Source: JBBIIC01 sp037446725
GTDB taxonomy: Bacteria; Actinomycetota; Coriobacteriia; Anaerosomatales; SLCP01
Assembly (NCBI GenBank): GCA_037446725.1
Contig: JBBIIC010000008.1
Coordinates: 29,365-93,364 of the forward strand
Reading direction: 5' to 3'
DNA: 64,000 bases
The first letter of the stretch is position 1. Every line of letters begins with the position of its first letter. The notes below the pieces were generated by a model. That model saw only the letters and a program-made list of their open reading frames with translations. It ran no database searches and was not told the origin of the DNA. Positions 59,782-64,000 of the stretch are shown piece after piece. The translations under genes and the position numbers were made by a program.

Positions 59782-60095
59782 CGACGCCTCGCGGGCGGTC
59801 GCCGTTCGGGCTCGAGCGGGCTGCCGGTCGGTTCGGCGTCCCGCAACTCACGAAGGACCGTGAGGCTGTCTTGCGACTCCTCCTGTGCTGCAGCAGCGAT
59901 CGACTCGAGCCACGCGATGCCGTCTTCGACAGCGTGCTTGCGCGCGGTGGCCTCGTGGCGATCGGTGCGCTCCGTGAGGTAGTGTGCCGCAGCCTCTCGC
60001 ACGACGTCGCTTCGGGTCACACCCTCCTCATGCGCGATGGTGTCGAGCCGGTCGAGGACGTCTTCCGGCAGTGTGATGGTAACGCGTGCGGCCAT
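59778..60095 (-). CDS. vapB: Ribbon-helix-helix antitoxin (VapB/CopG-like)
   Basis: A 105-residue protein. A ribbon-helix-helix DNA-binding domain is at 1-45 (MAARVTITLPEDVLDRLD, then RSDVVREAAAHYLTE); a tail of about 60 residues, with an acidic Glu/Ser segment and a basic Arg/Pro end, would wrap the toxin. AGGGGG precedes the ATG at 60095. The RHH fold fits the inverted repeats upstream. Confidence 0.88.
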   Translation of the reverse strand: MAARVTITLPEDVLDRLDTIAHEEGVTRSDVVREAAAHYLTERTDRHEATARKHAVEDGIAWLESIAAAAQEESQDSLTVLRELRDAEPTGSPLEPERRPPARRR

Positions 60096-60120
60096 GTGAC
60101 CCCCTCACGATGTGGGGCTG

Positions 60121-60156
60121 CATACCGATTGTATGCACATCGGTATGACACTGCAA
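60121..60156 (-). promoter_or_regulatory. Promoter and operator of vapBC
   Basis: TTGCAG (60151-60156), 17 bp, TACAAT (60128-60133). Overlapping it are CATACCGAT/ATCGGTATG (9-bp arms, 60121-60147) and a nested TGCATAC/GTATGCA. This is a typical autoregulated toxin-antitoxin promoter. Confidence 0.75.
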
Positions 60157-60180
60157 TCGAGTCGCCGACGTACGGGCGAC

Positions 60181-60214
60181 GTTGTACGCAGCGGCTCCCG
60201 ATGCTGCGTATAAC
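60181..60214. repeat. 34-nt inverted-repeat element, copy B
   Basis: GTTGTACGCAGC, 10-nt spacer, GCTGCGTATAAC: 12-bp arms with one wobble. The arms are nearly identical to copy A at 59326 and the spacer length is the same, while spacer bases differ. It lies 64 bp before the copB-like gene. Confidence 0.7.
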
Positions 60215-60277
60215 ACCACAGCTCCGTCTCCCCTGATACGGGTACCTACGAGAACAGGGACGACACCGGGAGGGCCC

Positions 60278-62368
60278 GTGGACGAACGCGCCTCGCACAA
60301 TCAACAGCAGTCCGCCTCACACGAAGAGCACGCAGGTCACGACAGCGGAGACAACGGCCACGCCTCTCGCTCCGGTGGCGGCCACTCCGCCCACTCCTCG
60401 GGCGGCCACGACCACTCGGCGATGGTGGCCGACTTCCGGCGGCGCTTCTGGGTGAGCCTGCTCCTCACCATCCCCATCATCGCCCTCTCGGAGATGGTGT
60501 GGATGCTGTTCGGCCTCATGCCGCCGATCACGTTCCCGGGTGATGACTTCGTCGTGCTCGCGCTCTCGACAGTGGTCTGGGCGTGGGGCGGCTGGCCGTT
60601 CCTTTCCGGCTTCGTGTCGGAGGTGCGCTCGCGCAAGCCCGGGATGATGACGCTTGTAGCCATCGCCATCTCGGTCGCGTACTTCTACAGCGTCGCGGTG
60701 GTCTCCGGTCTGCCCGGCGAGGACTTCTTCTGGGAGATGGCTACGCTCGTCGTGATCATGCTCCTCGGCCACTGGCTCGAGATGCGCTCGGTCATGGGCG
60801 CCTCGCGCGCACTCGAATCGCTGGTGCGGCTCATGCCTGCCGAGGCGCACCAGCTCGCCGAGGACGGTTCGACGACCGACGTGCCCGTCTCCGAGATCGA
60901 GGCGGGCGACCGCGTGCAGGTGCGGCCTGGCGAGAAGGTCCCGGTCGACGGCACGGTGGTGCGCGGCGAGACCACCATCGACGAATCGATGCTCACCGGC
61001 GAGTCCGAGCCGATGCTCAAGCGCGAGGGCGATGAGGTCATCGGCGGCTCAGTGAACGCTGAGGGCTCGATCGCGGTCGAGGTCACGCGCACCGGCGCCG
61101 ACTCCTACCTCGCCTCCGTCATCGATCTCGTGCAGCAGGCGCAGGAGAGCCGTTCCCGCACGCAGGACCTCGCCGACCGTGCGGCGGCGGTCCTCACGCT
61201 CATCGCGCTCTCAGCCGGCGCGCTCACGCTCGCGGCGTGGTCGGCGCTCTCGGACGCCGGCTTCACCTTCGCGCTCGAGCGCTCAGTGACGGTCATGGTG
61301 ATCGCGTGCCCGCATGCGCTCGGACTCGCCATCCCGCTCGTCGTCGCCGTCTCCACGGCTATCGCCGCGCGCGGCGGCCTGCTCGTGCGCGACCGCTCGG
61401 CGTTCGAGACCGCCCGGCTGCTCGACGCCGTCGTCTTCGACAAGACCGGTACGCTCACCGAGGGTCGCTTCGGCGTGAACGAGGTCGTCGCACTCGGCGA
61501 GTGGGACGCAGATGAGGTCGCCGCCCTCGCATCCGCGGTCGAGGCGCCCTCACAGCACCCCATCGCGCGCGCCATCACCGAGCACGCCACACCCGCCGCC
61601 GAGGTCGAGGGGTTTTCCTCGGTCACCGGCAAGGGCGCAGAGGGCCGAGTGGACGGACGCGAGGTGGTGGTAGCGAGTCCCGGCTACCTCGCGGAGCTCG
61701 GCCACAAGGCACTGGAGAAGGCCGCCGCGCTCTCCGAAGAGGGCATGACGGTGGTGTACGTCGTGGTTGACGGCGAGCTCGCGGGCGCCATAGCGCTCGC
61801 AGACGTCGTACGGCCCGAGTCCGCCGAGGCGGTCGAGCGCCTGCACGAGATGGGCGTCAAGACGATGATGCTCACCGGCGACAACAAGCGGGTAGCGGCG
61901 CACGTGGCCGGAGAGGTCGGTCTGGACGAGTACTTCGCCGAGGTCCTGCCGCACGAGAAGTCGGCGAAGATCGAGGAGGTACGCGGGCGCGGTCTGCGCG
62001 TGGCGATGGTGGGCGACGGCGTCAACGACGCGCCCGCGCTCGCGAGCGCCGACATCGGCATCGCCATCGGCGCGGGCACGGACGTGGCGATGGAGGCCGC
62101 CGACGTGGTGCTCGTGCGCAACGACCCGCGCGACGTGGCGGCGATCGTCGAGCTCTCGGCAGCCACCTACCGCAAGATGCAACAGAACCTCGTCTGGGCG
62201 ACCGGCTACAACGCCATCGCCATCCCGCTTGCCGCCGGTGTGCTCGCGTGGGCGGGCATCATCCTGAGCCCTGCCGCAGGCGCGGTGCTCATGTCGCTCT
62301 CGACGGTGATCGTGGCCATCAACGCGCGAATGCTGCGCGACCCGCGGGAGCGTGCGGAGCGGGAGTAA
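60278..62368 (+). CDS. copB: CopB-type P1B heavy-metal ATPase
   Basis: A 696-residue P-type ATPase. His-rich N-terminus (13 His within residues 7-46) replaces the CxxC metal domains. TGES actuator motif in MLTGESEP, membrane motif ACPHALGLA with CPH at 344-346, phosphorylated Asp388 in DKTGT, nucleotide motif with HP in SQHPIARA, and MVGDGVNDAPAL. CPH plus a His-rich start defines the CopB subtype (Cu+/Cu2+ or Ag+ export) rather than CopA (CPC). GTG at 60278 follows GGGAGGG; the longer frame from 60182 crosses the repeat element. Confidence 0.92.
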   Translation: MDERASHNQQQSASHEEHAGHDSGDNGHASRSGGGHSAHSSGGHDHSAMVADFRRRFWVSLLLTIPIIALSEMVWMLFGLMPPITFPGDDFVVLALSTVVWAWGGWPFLSGFVSEVRSRKPGMMTLVAIAISVAYFYSVAVVSGLPGEDFFWEMATLVVIMLLGHWLEMRSVMGASRALESLVRLMPAEAHQLAEDGSTTDVPVSEIEAGDRVQVRPGEKVPVDGTVVRGETTIDESMLTGESEPMLKREGDEVIGGSVNAEGSIAVEVTRTGADSYLASVIDLVQQAQESRSRTQDLADRAAAVLTLIALSAGALTLAAWSALSDAGFTFALERSVTVMVIACPHALGLAIPLVVAVSTAIAARGGLLVRDRSAFETARLLDAVVFDKTGTLTEGRFGVNEVVALGEWDADEVAALASAVEAPSQHPIARAITEHATPAAEVEGFSSVTGKGAEGRVDGREVVVASPGYLAELGHKALEKAAALSEEGMTVVYVVVDGELAGAIALADVVRPESAEAVERLHEMGVKTMMLTGDNKRVAAHVAGEVGLDEYFAEVLPHEKSAKIEEVRGRGLRVAMVGDGVNDAPALASADIGIAIGAGTDVAMEAADVVLVRNDPRDVAAIVELSAATYRKMQQNLVWATGYNAIAIPLAAGVLAWAGIILSPAAGAVLMSLSTVIVAINARMLRDPRERAERE

Positions 62369-62395
62369 GACGAGGCAGCCCGGGGCGCCGCGCGC

Positions 62396-63217
62396 CTACT
62401 GCCCCATCCACCGCTTGTGGAAGAAGCGCATCACCCGCAACTCCCCGAGCCAGCGGCGCGCGCGCAGCATCGGGCGCGCGTAGACGGCGACCGGGTAGCG
62501 AAGCCGGTCTGAGGGGTCGAGGATGGCCGCGCGGATCTCTTCTGCAGCCTGCTCGGGAGTGGAGCGGTTCGTGATCGAGCCCTCGAACCGGACCATCGCC
62601 GCCATGGCCTCGCCATAGGGGCCGGTTCCCCCGTACGGCGACTCCCCGCAGCTGCGCACCGACTTGCCCCAGATCGCGGTCTCGACAAAGCCCGGCTCGA
62701 CCGCTTTCGCACGGATGTTGGAGAGCTTGAGCTCGTGCCAGAGTCCCTCGGAGTAGCCCTCGAGCGCGTGCTTGCTTGAGTTGTACGTCGTGAAGAACGG
62801 GAAGGTCATGCGGCCGCCGAGCGAGGTCACGTTCACCACCGTGCCGCCGCCCGCCTCGCGCATCGCCGGCGCAAGCGCGCGGATGAGCTCGACCGGCTCG
62901 AAGACGTTCACTCGGTAGAGCTCCTCGACGGATTCGGCCGACTCGTCCTCGACCGGCCCGAAGAGCAGCGTGCCCGCGTTGTTCACCGCCACATCGGGCG
63001 TGCCGTGCGCCGCGAGCACGCGCTCCGCGAGCGCCCGGCCCGAGCCGCGCTCGGCGAAGTCAATCTCCTCGAGACTGACGTCACCGGGCCAGACTACGTC
63101 GGCCATTCGGCTCGCGTCGCGCACCGTCCCGACGACGGCCCACCCGTCGCGCGCGAACCGCTCGGCGAGTGCCTTACCGATGCCCGTGGACACGCCGGTG
63201 ATGAGGATGAGCGGCAC
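62396..63217 (-). CDS. Short-chain dehydrogenase/reductase
   Basis: A 273-residue classical SDR. Cofactor loop TGVSTGIGKALAE (G-x3-G-x-G), NNAG in VAVNNAGTLLFG, catalytic Ser in VNVTSLGGRM, and Tyr-x3-Lys in YNSSK (YNSSKHALEGYSE), followed by VEPGFVETAIW. The substrate is unknown; related proteins act on lipids, steroids or retinol-like compounds. A GTG start at 63217 has GGAGG upstream; the frame upstream to 63505 is not used. It is divergent from the FAD gene remnant. Confidence 0.87.
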   Translation of the reverse strand: MPLILITGVSTGIGKALAERFARDGWAVVGTVRDASRMADVVWPGDVSLEEIDFAERGSGRALAERVLAAHGTPDVAVNNAGTLLFGPVEDESAESVEELYRVNVFEPVELIRALAPAMREAGGGTVVNVTSLGGRMTFPFFTTYNSSKHALEGYSEGLWHELKLSNIRAKAVEPGFVETAIWGKSVRSCGESPYGGTGPYGEAMAAMVRFEGSITNRSTPEQAAEEIRAAILDPSDRLRYPVAVYARPMLRARRWLGELRVMRFFHKRWMGQ

Positions 63218-63338
63218 TACGGAGCCTCCGTATGTCGGGGAGTGCACCGGCGGTGTCCGGTGTCCGTTTCGGGAAACAGTATCCCCGAGACGGCCGGTCT
63301 GGGACACCCGGCCGCTGACCCCAAGGAGGACCTGCTCG

Positions 63339-63842
63339 AAGATCGCTGTCATCGGCTCTGGCATCTCGGGCGCGGGCGCGGCATGGCTGCTCTCATCCGA
63401 GCACGAGGTCGATCTGTTCGAGGCCGACGACCGGCTCCGCGGACACGCCCACACGCATGACGTTCTGCTCGGCGGTTCGCTCGTGCCGGCCGACACCGGC
63501 TTCATGGTCTACAACGAGCGCACCTACCCCAACCTCATCCGCTTCTTCGAGCGGTTGAGCATCGTGCACAAAGAGAGCGACATGTCGTTCTCGGTGCAGT
63601 GCCCCGGTGAAGGCGTCGAGTGGGCGGGCAAGAACCTCGACTCGATCTTCGCGCAGCGCACCAACCTCATAAGCCCGTCGTTCCTGCGCATGCTCGTCGA
63701 CATCGTGCGATTCTCGGGCATGGCCGAGCGGCTCCTGCACGACGAGAGCGTCGACCCGCTCACCCTCGGCGAGCTGCTTCAGCGCGAGGGGCTCGGCAAG
63801 GGGTTCACCGACTGGTACCTCATCCCGATGGGTTCGGCGGCA
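63339..63842 (+). pseudogene. FAD-dependent oxidoreductase (COG2907-like), damaged at both ends
   Basis: Homology starts with KIAVIGSGISGAGAAWLL, an FAD-binding Rossmann motif, then FEADDRLRGHAHT and TGFMVYNERTYPNLIRFF, and GFTDWYLIPMGSA, where it breaks off at about 63842, well short of the family's 400 or more residues. The 5' end has AAGGAGG but no ATG, GTG or TTG in frame after it. The frame then runs into the hairpin and tRNA to a stop at 63953. It is either a true remnant or an assembly break. Confidence 0.7.
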
Positions 63843-63868
63843 AGCCGGACCGACCGCACACGCACACG

Positions 63869-63912
63869 CAAACGCCTCTCCGGTCTTCGAGAGACCCGCG
63901 GAGAGGCGTTTG
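63869..63912 (-). terminator. Terminator-like hairpin after tRNA-Ile
   Basis: CAAACGCCTCTCC and GGAGAGGCGTTTG pair perfectly over 13 bp with an inner GGTCT/AGACC stem. Downstream of the tRNA in its direction of transcription; only three Ts follow. Confidence 0.55.
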
Positions 63913-63923
63913 ACTGCGATGGA

Positions 63924-64000
63924 TGGTGGGCCCGAGTGGATTCGAACCACTGACCTCACGGTTATCAGCCGTGCGCTCTAACCAACTGAGCTACGGGCCC
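63924..64000 (-). tRNA. tRNA-Ile (anticodon GAT)
   Basis: Acceptor arms GGGCCCG and CGGGCCC, D-loop AGTTGGTTA, anticodon loop CTGATAA (GAT), T-loop GGTTCGAAT, encoded CCA at 63924-63926. Its first base is the last base of the window. Confidence 0.97.

Noticed and set aside
59326..60214. Standard dif or integron attC sites
   Set aside because: Arm orientation and 10-bp spacer differ from dif (11-6-11), and GTTATAC does not fit the GTTRRRY core of attC.

Overview
The window is high-GC DNA from what looks like a draft or metagenome assembly: 100 Ns lie at 20302-20401, and genes run off the left edge. Gene content points to Actinomycetota, possibly a deep Coriobacteriia-like lineage. It has a UPF0182 membrane protein, a holin-X-like protein, PspC and toast-rack envelope proteins, a T-box leader, split-MrpA antiporter genes and a selenoprotein. 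This placement is inference from gene content, not a phylogeny.

Layout. 1-3841: minus-strand phosphoribosyltransferase, an SsuABC/TauABC-type importer and a zinc-ribbon acetyltransferase. 4018-5911: plus-strand hemerythrin, HAD phosphatase and 5-formyl-THF cyclo-ligase. 5908-20301: a long minus-strand run with polysaccharide deacetylase, YbaK, PRC-barrel and YtxH proteins, Ddl and an aminotransferase behind a T-box leader, a holin-like pair, an RlpA-like protein behind a long structured leader, UPF0182, HD-GYP and a HEAT protein cut by the gap. 20402-26571: Maf remnant, then a minus-strand envelope-stress operon (CorC, PspC, toast-rack, PspC, amidohydrolase, methyltransferase). 26818-30360: FKBP isomerase with a C-terminal frameshift, a membrane protein, an FAD/NAD reductase, and a molybdopterin oxidoreductase gene split by a 1 kb insertion carrying a DUF433/DUF5615 toxin-antitoxin pair. 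30348-37475: two ABC-2 export systems, hemolysin III and acylphosphatase. 37486-40438: four assorted single genes. 40458-47656: a nine-gene Mrp-type cation/proton antiporter operon with three antiporter-like subunits. 47762-49304: tRNA-Ala, a candidate orphan structured RNA, and a rhodanese-thioredoxin selenoprotein under a CsoR/CstR-like operator. 49424-58240: a 2938-residue cyclic beta-glucan synthase. 58265-60214: a GSU2403-type nucleotidyltransferase and VapBC, bordered by two copies of a 34-nt inverted-repeat element. 60278-64000: CopB-type ATPase, a short-chain dehydrogenase, a damaged FAD oxidoreductase gene and tRNA-Ile.

The strongest discovery is at 48530-49240. An in-frame TGA sits exactly where a thioredoxin active site needs its first Cys (W-TGA-P-S-C), followed by a good bacterial SECIS-like hairpin with GGU in the loop. 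The promoter holds an ATACCCC-TT-GGGGTAT operator typical of copper or persulfide sensors of the CsoR family. Together these suggest a membrane-anchored rhodanese plus selenothioredoxin induced by reactive sulfur or copper. Next are the interrupted oxidoreductase with its near-identical internal direct repeats, the paired 34-nt elements around VapBC, and the roughly 400-nt noncoding locus ending in a perfect 23-bp hairpin.
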